Of a stretch of DNA of 64,000 bases, positions 27,105 to 36,060 are shown piece after piece. Position 1 is the first letter of the stretch. The number at the start of each line of letters is the position of its first letter. Origin of the DNA: Aquibium sp. ELW1220 (GTDB lineage: Bacteria > Pseudomonadota > Alphaproteobacteria > Rhizobiales > Rhizobiaceae); assembly GCF_030398385.1 (NCBI RefSeq), contig NZ_JAOAOQ010000006.1, positions 1 through 64,000 of the forward strand. Reading direction: 5' to 3'. Both the position numbers and the translations under genes were made by a program. A model generated the notes under the pieces. The model did not search any database, was not told the DNA's origin, and saw only the letters and a list, made by a program, of their open reading frames with translations.

Positions 27105-27943
27105 CCCGATCGATCCCTTGGCTCGCCCGCCTCGCCTCCCGCTTCGACCTGTGGTGGATCCCGAGAGCCATCGTGCTTGGCCTCCTGGCCTTCGCGATCT
27201 TCGGCCCGCTGACCAACCTGCTGCTGTGGACAGTTGCCGAACGCTGGTATTTCCCGCACGCGATGCCGCTGGACTATGGCTTCAGCTACTGGGAGCGCGT
27301 GTTCTCGCCCCGCGGCACGGCAATGGAATCGCTCGCCAACAGCGTCGTCGTGGCATCCATGACCGTCATGGCGTCGATGGCGCTGGCGGTTCCCGCCGGT
27401 TATGCGCTGTCGCGCCTGGAACTGCCCTTTCGCGCCCTGATCCTGCTTGCCTTCCTCGTGCCGCAGGCGTTTCCGAACCTGCCCGTCTACGTCAACATCG
27501 CGCGGCTTTTCTATCAGCTGGGCCTCAACGGAACCGTCACGGGTGTGGTGCTGGTGCATGTCACCCACGGACTGGTCTATGCCGTATGGATCGCGACCGC
27601 CGCTTTTTCGGCAATCGATACGGAGCTGGAAGAGGCGGCGCGGTCGATCGGTGCGAGTGCGCTGCGCACCTTCAGGGACGTGACCTTGCCGCTGGCCGCG
27701 CCCGGCCTTCTGGCCAGCGCCATCTTCGTGTTTCTGGAATCGCTGGACGAATTCACCGGCAGCTACTTCGTCGGCGCACCGGACGTGAACATGCTGCCGC
27801 TTCTGCTCTACACCGCGAGCGCGGGCGGCAACTACCAGATCGCCTCCATCACGGCGCTGTTGCTCCTCATTCCTTCAGTGGGCTTCATGCTGGTGGTGGA
27901 ACGATTCCTCAGATCCGATGTGCTTTCGAAGGTCGGCCATTGA
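27101..27943 (+). CDS. ABC permease, PotC type
   Basis: This is a 280-residue inner-membrane permease. A long first helix (IVLGLLAFAIFGPLTNLLLW) is followed by SLANSVVVASMTVMASMALA, a typical second helix. The EAA loop is ELEEAARSIGASALRTF with VTLPLAAPGLL, and FLESLDEFTGSYF precedes the last helices. The gene overlaps its upstream partner by four bases. Its stop overlaps the TTG start of the LacI gene. Confidence 0.9.
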   Translation: MTRSIPWLARLASRFDLWWIPRAIVLGLLAFAIFGPLTNLLLWTVAERWYFPHAMPLDYGFSYWERVFSPRGTAMESLANSVVVASMTVMASMALAVPAGYALSRLELPFRALILLAFLVPQAFPNLPVYVNIARLFYQLGLNGTVTGVVLVHVTHGLVYAVWIATAAFSAIDTELEEAARSIGASALRTFRDVTLPLAAPGLLASAIFVFLESLDEFTGSYFVGAPDVNMLPLLLYTASAGGNYQIASITALLLLIPSVGFMLVVERFLRSDVLSKVGH

Positions 27944-28962
27944 AACGGGACGCCAAGCAGGGGGCGCCGAGCTTCGTGAGCGCACAGCAGGTCGCGCAGC
28001 TTGCCGGCGTGTCGCGCTCGGCCGTCTCGCGCGCGTTCACGCCCGGCGCGAGCATCGCCGCCGAGACCCGCGACAAGGTGGACAGGGCAGCCGCACAGCT
28101 TGGCTACCGGGTCAACGACCTCGCGCGTGGCCTCCTGGCAAACCGCAGCCGGCTGGTCGGCCTCGTCGTCACCAAGCCGGAACTGGGCTTTCGCGCCCAC
28201 CTCGTCGCGGCGCTGAGCCGCGCGCTGATCCGGAGGGGCAACGTTCCCTTCCTCATCAACACGGGCGATTCCGAGGTTGAGATCCAGGCCGCCCAGACAG
28301 CCCTGTTCGGATACCGCGCCGAGGCAACCATCATTCTGTCCGGCTCGCCGCCCGCATCCTTTGCCGAACTGGCCCGCCAGAACGGGCAGCCGCTCGTCAT
28401 GCTCGGCCGTTCCGAGCCGGACTGCGACCACGTGCGCATCGACAACGCCGGGGCTGCGGCGAAGGCGGCGGCCTTGTTCGTTGGACGGGGCATCATGCGG
28501 CTCGGTCTGGCGGGCTCCGACTCCGGCACGCCCAGCATCGTCGAACGCGAACGCGCATTCGTCGCCGAGGCGCAGCGGCTCGGCGCGACCGTGCAGACGG
28601 CGCGGGGTGGCGATTCCGACTATGCGGGCGGCCAGCAGGCGGCGGCCGTGTTGCTGGGCCAGGCCGAGCGGCCGCAGGCGATCTTCTGCGTCAATGACCT
28701 GATCGCGATTGGTCTGCTCGACGCCGCGCGGATCAGGTTCAAGCTTCGTGTGCCGGGAGACCTGTCCGTCATCGGCTTCGACGACATTCCGGAGGCGTCG
28801 TGGGACGCCTACCGCCTGACCACGTTCCGGCAGGACCCGGACGAGATGGCCGCGCGCGCCATCGAGCAGCTCGACCGGCGGCTTGCAGACCCCGGCGCGG
28901 CACCGTCGATCATCCAGCTGGACCCGGTCCTCATCCTCCGCGACAGCACTCGAAACGAATAA
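27940..28962 (+). CDS. LacI-family transcriptional regulator
   Basis: This is a 340-residue repressor. The N-terminal HTH reads VSAQQVAQLAGVSRSAVSRAF at about residues 12-32, followed by the hinge helix (VNDLARGLLANRSRLVGLVV). The periplasmic-binding-protein-like effector domain has AIFCVNDLIAIGLLDAAR and LSVIGFDDIPEA. No ATG is available near the HTH. TTG 27940 overlaps the permease stop as TTGA and gives a full-length product. As part of the operon it would control its own expression through the palindrome at 23864-23879. The effector is presumably the transported compound. Confidence 0.9.
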   Translation: MKRDAKQGAPSFVSAQQVAQLAGVSRSAVSRAFTPGASIAAETRDKVDRAAAQLGYRVNDLARGLLANRSRLVGLVVTKPELGFRAHLVAALSRALIRRGNVPFLINTGDSEVEIQAAQTALFGYRAEATIILSGSPPASFAELARQNGQPLVMLGRSEPDCDHVRIDNAGAAAKAAALFVGRGIMRLGLAGSDSGTPSIVERERAFVAEAQRLGATVQTARGGDSDYAGGQQAAAVLLGQAERPQAIFCVNDLIAIGLLDAARIRFKLRVPGDLSVIGFDDIPEASWDAYRLTTFRQDPDEMAARAIEQLDRRLADPGAAPSIIQLDPVLILRDSTRNE

Positions 28963-28971
28963 CGAGAACCG

Positions 28972-29157
28972 ATGCATACCCCGCAGGACTACGACAATAC
29001 CGCAAGCGTCCGGACCGCGACACACCTCTTCCGCGACGCTACGGCGCCGGGTCTCTCCCGCTTTGCGCGCCGGTCCACCCTCGGCTCATCGACTGTGCGC
29101 TGCGCGGGCATCATCATGACATCGATCGACACCTCCGACGCCGGGTCGACGGCATGA
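28972..29157 (+). CDS. Possible 61-residue leader-like ORF
   Basis: A small frame fills most of the 191-base gap between the LacI gene and the phosphodiesterase gene, and its stop overlaps the latter's start as ATGA. I recognise no domain. The product is polar, with one short hydrophobic stretch (RCAGIIMTS), and its ribosome-binding site is poor. It may serve only to couple translation of the phosphodiesterase, or may not be translated at all. Confidence 0.25.
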   Translation: MHTPQDYDNTASVRTATHLFRDATAPGLSRFARRSTLGSSTVRCAGIIMTSIDTSDAGSTA

Positions 29158-29906
29158 AGATCATCCTCGTTTCCGATCTTCATCTGGTCGCGCCGGGCAA
29201 GACCCTCTTCGGCATGGATCCGCTGCGCGGGCTCGAAGCCTGCATCGCCGACATCAACCGAACGCATGCCGATGCCGACCTCGTCGTGTTTGCCGGCGAC
29301 CTGACCGATGACGGCGAAGCCGCCGCGTATGAAGCCCTCGCCGAACGCATCGTCCACCTCGCGCCGCCGCATCGCTTCATGATGGGCAACCATGACGATC
29401 GCGCCCGCTTCCTGCGGACATTGTCACAGCCGGCCGACGAGGACGGGTTCATCCAGTCGAGCGTCGACATCGACGGCACGCGGATCATCCTGCTCGATAC
29501 GCTCCGGCCGGGACATGTCGACGGGCTCTTGTGCGAGACACGGCTGCGATGGCTCGGCCGGCAACTCGTCGGGGCGGCCGAGGCGCTCCTCTTCCTGCAT
29601 CATCCGCCGTTCCGCCTCGGCATCCCCTCACTCGACGAGTGCCGGCTCGGTGAGCCGGACAAGCTGCTGTCGCTGATCCGCAGGCACGGCAATGTGCGCC
29701 ATCTCTTCGCTGGCCACGTCCATCGGCTGGCCCACGGCAGCTGGCAGGGCATCCCCTTCACGACGGTTCGCGGCACCAACCACCAGTCGGCCCTGCGTCT
29801 TGAGGGGCCGCACGAGGTAAGCTTCGAAGCGCCCGCCTACAGTGTCGTGCTGGTCGACCACGACGCGGTCATCGTACACACGCAGGAACTGTCCCCGGGG
29901 GAATGA
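29154..29906 (+). CDS. Calcineurin-like phosphodiesterase (GpdQ/CpdA-like)
   Basis: This is a 250-residue dinuclear metallophosphoesterase, cytosolic by lack of a signal. All five metal motifs are present: D8 and H10 in VSDLHL, FAGDLTDDG, MGNHDD, LFLHHPPF and FAGHVHRL. The HHPPFRLG plus GHVH spacing resembles GpdQ glycerophosphodiesterases more than purple acid enzymes; cyclic nucleotide phosphodiesterases (CpdA) are the other close group. It closes the PotA-type operon, which suggests that the imported solute is a phosphodiester cleaved inside the cell. It converges with the fused-ATPase gene across 24 bases. Confidence 0.88.
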   Translation: MKIILVSDLHLVAPGKTLFGMDPLRGLEACIADINRTHADADLVVFAGDLTDDGEAAAYEALAERIVHLAPPHRFMMGNHDDRARFLRTLSQPADEDGFIQSSVDIDGTRIILLDTLRPGHVDGLLCETRLRWLGRQLVGAAEALLFLHHPPFRLGIPSLDECRLGEPDKLLSLIRRHGNVRHLFAGHVHRLAHGSWQGIPFTTVRGTNHQSALRLEGPHEVSFEAPAYSVVLVDHDAVIVHTQELSPGE

Positions 29907-29930
29907 TCCCGGGACGTCCCTGACGCCCTG

Positions 29931-31652
29931 TCAAGCAGCGTTCTCCCGAACGAAGTGGCCCGGGGCGGCTTCGCGGAGCCCTGCGCCATTGGCGGGTCCC
30001 GCCGGTACAGCTTTTGCCGGCAGCGGCTCGAGCGCGGCGCGGCGGCCTGACACATCATGGCGCGGCACCGATGCGAGCAGCCGCCTCGTGTAGGCATGGC
30101 GCGGATCGCGCAGCACCGACTGCGACGGCCCGGTCTCGACGATCTCGCCGCGATGCATGACAGCGATGCGGTGGCTGACGCGCTCGATGACGGCGATGTC
30201 GTGGCTGATGAACAGGAAGGAGATGCCCTCGCGCTGCTGCAGTTCCAGCATCAGGTCGGTGACCTGACGGGCGATCGAGACGTCGAGCGCGGAGACGGGC
30301 TCGTCGGCGACGATGAGCTTGGGCTTCACGGAGAGCGCGCGGGCGATGCAGAGCCGCTGGCGCTGGCCTCCGGAAAACTGGTGCGGATAGAGGTCGACCG
30401 CATCCTGCTGCAGTCCGACGGATTGCAGGAGCTCCGCGGCGAGGTCGCGCTGGTCGCGCGCCGACACGACGCCGTGAATCCGGGCCGGCTCGGTGACGAG
30501 ATCGTGCACCGGCAGGCGGGGGTTGAGGCTGGCATAGGGGTCCTGGAAGATCATCTGCGCGTGCCGGCGCATGGCACGCAGGCCCTGCCGGTCGGCCCGC
30601 ATCACGTCCTGGCCGTCGAGCAGGATGGCGCCGCTCGATGGCTCGATCAGGCACAGGATCGAGCGCGCCAGCGTGGACTTGCCGCAGCCGGACTCGCCCA
30701 CCAGCCCGAGCGTCTCGGCGCGCCCGAGGCTGAGCGAGACGCCGCGCACCGCCTCGATGCTGCGGCGCCCGGCAAGAAAGCCGCTGCGAACCGCAAAACG
30801 GGTGGTCAGGTCGCGCACGTCGAGAAGCTTCGAGGCCCCCGACGGCGCGGCAGGCGAACCGGAACCCAGCTTCGGGGTCGCCGCCATCAGTTGCTGGGAG
30901 TAGGCGTGCTTCGGCGCGCCAAAGACATCGGCGACCGCACCTTCCTCGACCTTTCGCCCCTGGCGCAGGACCACGATCCGGTCGGCGATCTCGGCCACCA
31001 CGCCCATGTCGTGCGTGATGAACAGGACGGCCATTCCGATCTCGGCCTGCAGATCCCGGATCAGGCTCAGGATTTCCGCCTGGGTGGTGACGTCGAGGGC
31101 CGTCGTCGGCTCGTCGGCGATCAGCAGCTTCGGCCGGCAGGCGAGCGCCATGGCGATCATCACCCGCTGGCGCAGCCCGCCGGAGAGTTCGTGCGGATAT
31201 TGCGACAGCCTGCGCTGCGGCTCCGGGATCCGGACGCTGTCGAGCGCATCCCGCGCGGCGAGGAGCGCCTGTCTGCCGCTCATCGAGCGGTGGCGGATGA
31301 ACACCTCGGCGACCTGGTTTCCCACGGTCAGCACCGGATTGAGCGACGTCATCGGCTCCTGGAAGACCATCGAGATGCGGTTGCCGCGCAGCCCGCGCAG
31401 CTGCCGTTCGTCGAGCGCCGTGATGTCGACGGGGCCGCCCTCCTCGTGCAGCGTGATGGTGCCGCCAGCGATCCTTCCGCCCTCCCGTTCGATCAGCCGC
31501 AGGATCGACAGGGCAGTGGCGGATTTCCCCGAGCCCGATTCGCCGACAAGCGCCAGCGTCGCGCCCTTCGGCACGTCGAAGGAGAGCTCGCGCACCGCCT
31601 CCGTGGCGCCGAAGCCGACCTTGAGATTGCGGACGGACAGCAGCGGCGTCAC
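29931..31652 (-). CDS. Fused double ABC ATPase (DppD-DppF in one chain)
   Basis: This is a 573-residue protein carrying two complete ATPase domains, as in GsiA/YejF-type importers. Domain 1 has Walker A GESGSGKSA, signature LSGGLRQRV and Walker B LLIADEPTTALD. Domain 2 has GESGCGKST, FSGGQRQRL and LIVADEPVSALD. The start is GTG 31652, which overlaps the stop of the metallophosphoesterase gene as GTGA; a longer frame upstream is a shadow. It is the last gene of a minus-strand operon with two permeases, a binding protein and two phosphatase-type enzymes. Confidence 0.92.
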   Translation of the reverse strand: MTPLLSVRNLKVGFGATEAVRELSFDVPKGATLALVGESGSGKSATALSILRLIEREGGRIAGGTITLHEEGGPVDITALDERQLRGLRGNRISMVFQEPMTSLNPVLTVGNQVAEVFIRHRSMSGRQALLAARDALDSVRIPEPQRRLSQYPHELSGGLRQRVMIAMALACRPKLLIADEPTTALDVTTQAEILSLIRDLQAEIGMAVLFITHDMGVVAEIADRIVVLRQGRKVEEGAVADVFGAPKHAYSQQLMAATPKLGSGSPAAPSGASKLLDVRDLTTRFAVRSGFLAGRRSIEAVRGVSLSLGRAETLGLVGESGCGKSTLARSILCLIEPSSGAILLDGQDVMRADRQGLRAMRRHAQMIFQDPYASLNPRLPVHDLVTEPARIHGVVSARDQRDLAAELLQSVGLQQDAVDLYPHQFSGGQRQRLCIARALSVKPKLIVADEPVSALDVSIARQVTDLMLELQQREGISFLFISHDIAVIERVSHRIAVMHRGEIVETGPSQSVLRDPRHAYTRRLLASVPRHDVSGRRAALEPLPAKAVPAGPANGAGLREAAPGHFVRENAA

Positions 31653-32521
31653 GAAGCGGCCCTCCGCATTCGCGCTCCGATCTCCGGATGCTCGGCGAAG
31701 ACCGGCAGCGGCGGGGTCCAGCGGCTCGCGGACGGCGTGAAGCCGAAGGCGATCGGATCGCGGCCGGCGACCTGCCAGTTCACGGTCTCGCCCAGCTCGA
31801 GAAGCCCCATCGCGCCGGCAGGCTCGCCTTGCGTGGTGAAGCTCTCGGTCAGCGACTGCTGTGTCAGATGCGTGATGCCGTCGACCGTGGTCACCGTGTT
31901 CCAGTGGACATGGCCGGCGAGGCAGACGACGGGGACGCGCGCCTGCGCAAGCGCCGCGCGGGTCCGCTCGGCCATCGGATAAGTCGAGACGCCGGGATTG
32001 CGCTCGAAATAGTAGTTGCCGGTCTGGGCGTGGCCAGAGATCGGCACGTGGCTGACGACGAGGAGGGGGCGGTCGGCGGCCTGTGCGGTGCGCGACAGCC
32101 AGAGCAGGTCCTCCTCGCGAAGGACGAAGCCCTGGCGCTCCGCGTCGCGATGGATCTTCGCGTCCGCCCGCCACAGCGCAATGCGCCAGCCGCCCACATC
32201 GAGCGTCATCGACTTCATCGGCTGGCCGAGGATGGTCTCGTTGTCGGCGACCTCCAGGTGGTCCCGGTCGTGGTTGCCGTTGAAGTGGTGGATGGGCGCT
32301 TCGACCTGGCGAAATGCCTGGCCGACCTCCTTCTGGAGGACGAGGTCGGTCTCCCGGTTCTCGTCGGAGATCCGGTCGCCGAGGTCGAGCACGAGATCGG
32401 GTCGGGCCTCGTTGGTGAAGCGGGCGAACTCCGCCATCAGGGGCAGCGCGGTGTCGCCCCGCTTGGTCGCGGAAGGCTTTCCGTGGTGAATGTCGGCAAC
32501 GACGCAGATGCGGACGGACAT
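31649..32521 (-). CDS. Metallophosphoesterase
   Basis: This is a 290-residue calcineurin-like phosphoesterase without a signal peptide. The metal motifs are VADIHHG, DLGDRISD, FNGNHDRD, VVSHVPI and LAGHVHWN. It differs from the GpdQ-like enzyme at 29154-29906 in its longer middle part and single rather than double histidine in the fourth motif. It lies between the binding-protein and fused-ATPase genes of the importer operon, so it probably processes the imported phosphoester or its product. The substrate is unknown. Confidence 0.88.
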   Translation of the reverse strand: MSVRICVVADIHHGKPSATKRGDTALPLMAEFARFTNEARPDLVLDLGDRISDENRETDLVLQKEVGQAFRQVEAPIHHFNGNHDRDHLEVADNETILGQPMKSMTLDVGGWRIALWRADAKIHRDAERQGFVLREEDLLWLSRTAQAADRPLLVVSHVPISGHAQTGNYYFERNPGVSTYPMAERTRAALAQARVPVVCLAGHVHWNTVTTVDGITHLTQQSLTESFTTQGEPAGAMGLLELGETVNWQVAGRDPIAFGFTPSASRWTPPLPVFAEHPEIGARMRRAAS

Positions 32522-32561
32522 GGCTTCGGTTCCCGTTGTTCAGGCTGGCATGGGGCGCGAT

Positions 32562-32587
32562 GCGCCGCCGGCGCAGGCCGGCGGCGC
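32562..32587 (-). promoter_or_regulatory. RNA hairpin after binding-protein gene
   Basis: A perfect 11-bp stem (GCGCCGCCGGC with its complement) closes a four-base loop, 14 bases after the stop of the binding-protein gene and before the metallophosphoesterase gene. It has no T-run. It is the same arrangement as after the other binding-protein genes in this window. Confidence 0.6.
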
Positions 32588-32601
32588 TTCGAGAACGGGC
32601 G

Positions 32602-34155
32602 TCAGTTCGAGGCGAAGGAGATCGAACCGGCGCGGAAATCGAGGACGTAGGGGATGTGGCCGGGCTTCGGCGCCCAGTTGACGTTCTTGTTCATCGCCCA
32701 GGATTCGAACGGCCGGTAGAGCGGCAGCACCGGCGGATCCTGGCTGATACGCTCCATCAGTTCGGCATAGGCAGCCTTGCGCGCCTCGACGTCCTTGGAG
32801 AAGCGGAAACGCTCCCAGGCCTCGGCATAGGCCGCGTCAGTGTTGAAGCGTCCTTCCGACTCCGACGGCCCCTTGGGCGCCCACATCACGCCGAACGAGC
32901 CGAAGGGGTCGGCGAAGTACATCGGATTCGACCAGTTGCGGGCCATCATGTCGGCATCGCCGCCGTTCCACTTGTCGACCACGTTGACCTTGCCGTTGAT
33001 GCCGACTTCCTTCCACATCTCCACGATCGCCTGCGCGGCGAGCAGGCCGTTGGTGTAGTAGGTCGGGAAGCTCGTGTAGACGATCTCCTCGCCCTTGTAG
33101 CCGGCCTCCTGGAGCAGCTGCTTCGCCTTCTCCGGATTGTACTCGAAGGTCTTGAGCTCCGGCATGTAGAGTTCGCCGAACTCCTCCATGGTGTGGGACG
33201 CAGGCACGATCGCCTTTCCGAGCCACAGCGCCTCGTTGAGCGTGTCGCGGTCCACCGCGAGGCTCATGGCCTGGCGGATGCGCGGGTCCTTCAGCACAGG
33301 ATGGTTGGCGTTCATGATCATGACGTGGAACAGCGCAGTGGCCGAACCCGCGGCCTTGAGCGCCGGATCGGACTCGATCAGCGACAGCTGGTCGGGCGCG
33401 ATGTTGGTGACGAGGTCAGCCTCGCCGGTCTTCAGCGCCGTGATGCGCGAGGCGGTCTCGGGCATGTGCTTCACGGTCACCTTGTCCAGCGGTGCCTTCT
33501 CGCCCCAGAAGCCGTCGAAACGTTCCCAGACCAGCGTTTCGCCGGGAACGAGCTGGGTGATGGCGTAGGGACCGGTGCCCACGGGCTTCAGCGAGAAGGC
33601 CTCGAAGTCGTCGTTCTCGGCAACCTTGGGATCGCCGGTCAGGCCCTTGGTGTAGTCTTCCGGGATGATCATGACCTGCTGCAGGTTGAGCAGCGTCTCC
33701 CACAGCGGCTCCTCGCGCTTGGCGTGGATGCGCACCGTGTAGTCGTCGATCTTTTCGGCCTTGTCGAAATTGGCGAGCCGGTCGCGGGCGCGCACCTGGT
33801 AGGGCGGGAAGGTCGCCTGGTACATGCGGTTGAGCGAGAACACCACGTCGTCGGCGGTCATCGCCTCGCCATTGTGGAAGGTGACGCCCTGGCGAAGCTT
33901 CAGCTCCATCACGGTCGGCTCGACCAGCGTCCATTCGGTGGCGAGGCCGGGGCGGAACTCGCCCTGGAGCTTGTCGTAGTTCTTTTCGACCAGCGTGTCG
34001 AAGCTGTTGTAGTAGAACTGCGACCCGACGTTCGAATGGTCGCGGCCCGGATCGATGAAGCCGGTCACGTTGGCCGCGCCGACGGTCAGTTCGACGGCGA
34101 AGGCGGAGCCCGCGAGTACGGTGGCGATCGCGGTCGTCGCAAGGAACCTGGTCAT
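32602..34155 (-). CDS. Family 5 solute-binding protein
   Basis: This is a 517-residue periplasmic binding protein with normal domain order. A signal peptide is at 1-20 (cleavage after AFA). Markers are TGFIDPGRDHSNVG, LRQGVTFHNGEAMTADDVVFS, GTGPYAITQL, AMSLAVDRDTL, then the C-lobe AQAIVEMWKEVGINGKV. AGGAGG lies seven bases before ATG 34155. It is placed after the two permease genes rather than first in the operon, which is unusual. Its ligand may be phosphorylated, given the HAD and metallophosphoesterase neighbours, but this is inference. Confidence 0.9.
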   Translation of the reverse strand: MTRFLATTAIATVLAGSAFAVELTVGAANVTGFIDPGRDHSNVGSQFYYNSFDTLVEKNYDKLQGEFRPGLATEWTLVEPTVMELKLRQGVTFHNGEAMTADDVVFSLNRMYQATFPPYQVRARDRLANFDKAEKIDDYTVRIHAKREEPLWETLLNLQQVMIIPEDYTKGLTGDPKVAENDDFEAFSLKPVGTGPYAITQLVPGETLVWERFDGFWGEKAPLDKVTVKHMPETASRITALKTGEADLVTNIAPDQLSLIESDPALKAAGSATALFHVMIMNANHPVLKDPRIRQAMSLAVDRDTLNEALWLGKAIVPASHTMEEFGELYMPELKTFEYNPEKAKQLLQEAGYKGEEIVYTSFPTYYTNGLLAAQAIVEMWKEVGINGKVNVVDKWNGGDADMMARNWSNPMYFADPFGSFGVMWAPKGPSESEGRFNTDAAYAEAWERFRFSKDVEARKAAYAELMERISQDPPVLPLYRPFESWAMNKNVNWAPKPGHIPYVLDFRAGSISFASN

Positions 34156-34234
34156 GTCATGCCTCCTGAAAGGACGGTTGGGTTTGGGATCGGCGGGCCT
34201 CGGAAGGGCCTCTTCTTCTTGAATGGGAAACGGG

Positions 34235-35137
34235 TCATCTGCCGCGCAGCCGCACGTCGGCGCGGTCGCGCAGCCAGTCGCCGAGGATCTGGACGGCGAA
34301 GGTGACGAAGAGGATCATCACGGCCGGCGCGACCACGATCCACGGCGCCGTCGGCAGGTAGTCGCGGCCGATGCCGACCATGGATCCGAGCGTTGCCGTC
34401 GGCGGCTGCACGCCCATGCCGAGGAAGGACAGCGTCGATTCCAGAAGCACGATGTTGGAAATCGACAGGGTGAACTGGACGACGAGCGGAGACACCGCGT
34501 TCGGCAGCACGTGCCGGAAGGCGATCCGCCCGCCGGACGCCCCGGCCGCGCGCGCTGCCTCGATGAAGGGCATCGCCATCAGCCGCCGCACCTCGCCCCG
34601 CACGATGCGGGCATATTGTTCCCAGCCGTACAGGCCGAGCACCAGCACCATCACCTCGATGGACGACCCGAAGATCGCCAGCGTCAGCAGCGCGATGAGG
34701 GTGAAGGGGATGGCGATCTGGGCGTCGACCGCGCCCATAATGATGTCGTCGACGAGACCGCCGGCGATGCCGGAAACCAGCCCGAGCGCCCCGCCGAGCA
34801 CGAGGCCGATCGTGGCGCCGAGGGCGGCGAGGATCAGCGTCAGCTGCAGGCCGTGGAGCGAGCGCGACAGCACGTCGCGGCCGAGTTCGTCGGTGCCCAG
34901 CAGATAGCCCTCCCTGTAGCGTTCGAAGCCGAAGGGCGGGCGCAGCCGGGCGATCAGGCTCTGCGCCGTCGGCTCGTGCGGCGCGATGAACGGCGCGAAC
35001 GCCGCAACGATCAGAAGCAGGACGGCGATGCAGATCGCCGCGCGCTGGACGCCGTTCGCGTCATTCCAGATCCGCCTTGCGTCGGCCAGAAGGCCGGGAC
35101 GGGACGCGGCGGTTGCGATCGCTGCCTCGGCCATCAT
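34235..35137 (-). CDS. Peptide-type ABC permease (DppC-like)
   Basis: This is a 300-residue inner-membrane permease. The first helix is RAAICIAVLLLIVAAFAPFIA. The periplasmic marker is LLGTDELGRDVLSRSLHG, and the EAA region has MPFIEAARAAGASGGRI and RHVLPNAVSPLV. The C-terminus reads QILGDWLRDRADVRLRG. The two adjacent ATG codons at 35137 and 35134 overlap the stop of the DppB-like gene; the first was chosen. A 79-base gap separates it from the binding-protein gene. Confidence 0.9.
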   Translation of the reverse strand: MMAEAAIATAASRPGLLADARRIWNDANGVQRAAICIAVLLLIVAAFAPFIAPHEPTAQSLIARLRPPFGFERYREGYLLGTDELGRDVLSRSLHGLQLTLILAALGATIGLVLGGALGLVSGIAGGLVDDIIMGAVDAQIAIPFTLIALLTLAIFGSSIEVMVLVLGLYGWEQYARIVRGEVRRLMAMPFIEAARAAGASGGRIAFRHVLPNAVSPLVVQFTLSISNIVLLESTLSFLGMGVQPPTATLGSMVGIGRDYLPTAPWIVVAPAVMILFVTFAVQILGDWLRDRADVRLRGR

Positions 35138-36060
35138 GCCCTCCCGAGCCGGATGCGGGGATCGGCATAGGCATAGGCTATGTCGATCAATCCGTTGACG
35201 ATGATCACCGCGAAGGCGACCGCGAGCACGGCGAACTGCAGCACGGGGAAGTCGCGCAGGATCGCCGCGTTGACGAGCAGGTCGCCGATGCCGGGCCAGG
35301 CGAAGATCGCCTCGACGACAACGTTTCCGGCCGCGGCGAGGCCGGCGATCTGCAGCCCGAGCACCGAAAGGATGGTGATCGAAGCGTTGGAGAAGCCATG
35401 CTTCAGGATGACGACGGCTTCCGACAGGCCCTTGGCGCGGGCGGTGCGCATGAAGTCCTGGCTGAGCACGTCGAGCATAGCGTTGCGCGTGAAGCGCGTC
35501 AGCGCCGCGATCAGCGCGCCGGCCAGCGTGATGGTGGGCATGATGAAGTGCCACGGGGTCGAGTTGCCGACCACCGGCAGCCAGTTCAGCGTGAAGGCGA
35601 AGACGAGCACCATGAAGATGGCGAGCACGAAGTTCGGCACCGCATAGCCGACGAAGGCGATGGTCATCACCGTGCTGCCGATCCAGTTGCTGCGATGGAT
35701 CGCGGCGAGGATGCCGAGCGGGACGGCGACGAGGATGGTGAGCGAGACGCCGGACAGCAGCAGTTGCAGCGACGGCCAGATGCGCTCTGCCACGATCTCG
35801 GCCACCGGGCGCCGCTCGACGAAGGACAGGCCGAACTGCCCGTCGATGAAGGAGCCGAGGAAGCGGACGTACTGCTCCCAGATCGAGGCGTCGAGACCGT
35901 AATAGCGGGTCAGCAGGTCGCGATCCTCCTGCGTGATCCCCTGGCCGACGACGTAGTCGATCGGATCGCCGGACAGACGGGTGGCGAAGAAGACCAGCGT
36001 CACGATCACGAAGAGCGTGACGACCATCTTGAACAGGGTGCGGGTGATGTGGCGCAGCAT
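35134..36060 (-). CDS. Peptide-type ABC permease (DppB-like)
   Basis: This is a 308-residue inner-membrane permease. The N-terminal helix (VVTLFVIVTLVFFATRLSGDP), IDGQFGLSF and the EAA loop (SQDFMRTARAKGLSEAVV, HGFSNASITIL) fit DppB. It ends in IAYAYADPRIRLG. ATG 36060 overlaps the stop of the HAD gene as ATGA. It forms the membrane channel with the DppC-like protein encoded next. Confidence 0.9.
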   Translation of the reverse strand: MLRHITRTLFKMVVTLFVIVTLVFFATRLSGDPIDYVVGQGITQEDRDLLTRYYGLDASIWEQYVRFLGSFIDGQFGLSFVERRPVAEIVAERIWPSLQLLLSGVSLTILVAVPLGILAAIHRSNWIGSTVMTIAFVGYAVPNFVLAIFMVLVFAFTLNWLPVVGNSTPWHFIMPTITLAGALIAALTRFTRNAMLDVLSQDFMRTARAKGLSEAVVILKHGFSNASITILSVLGLQIAGLAAAGNVVVEAIFAWPGIGDLLVNAAILRDFPVLQFAVLAVAFAVIIVNGLIDIAYAYADPRIRLGRA

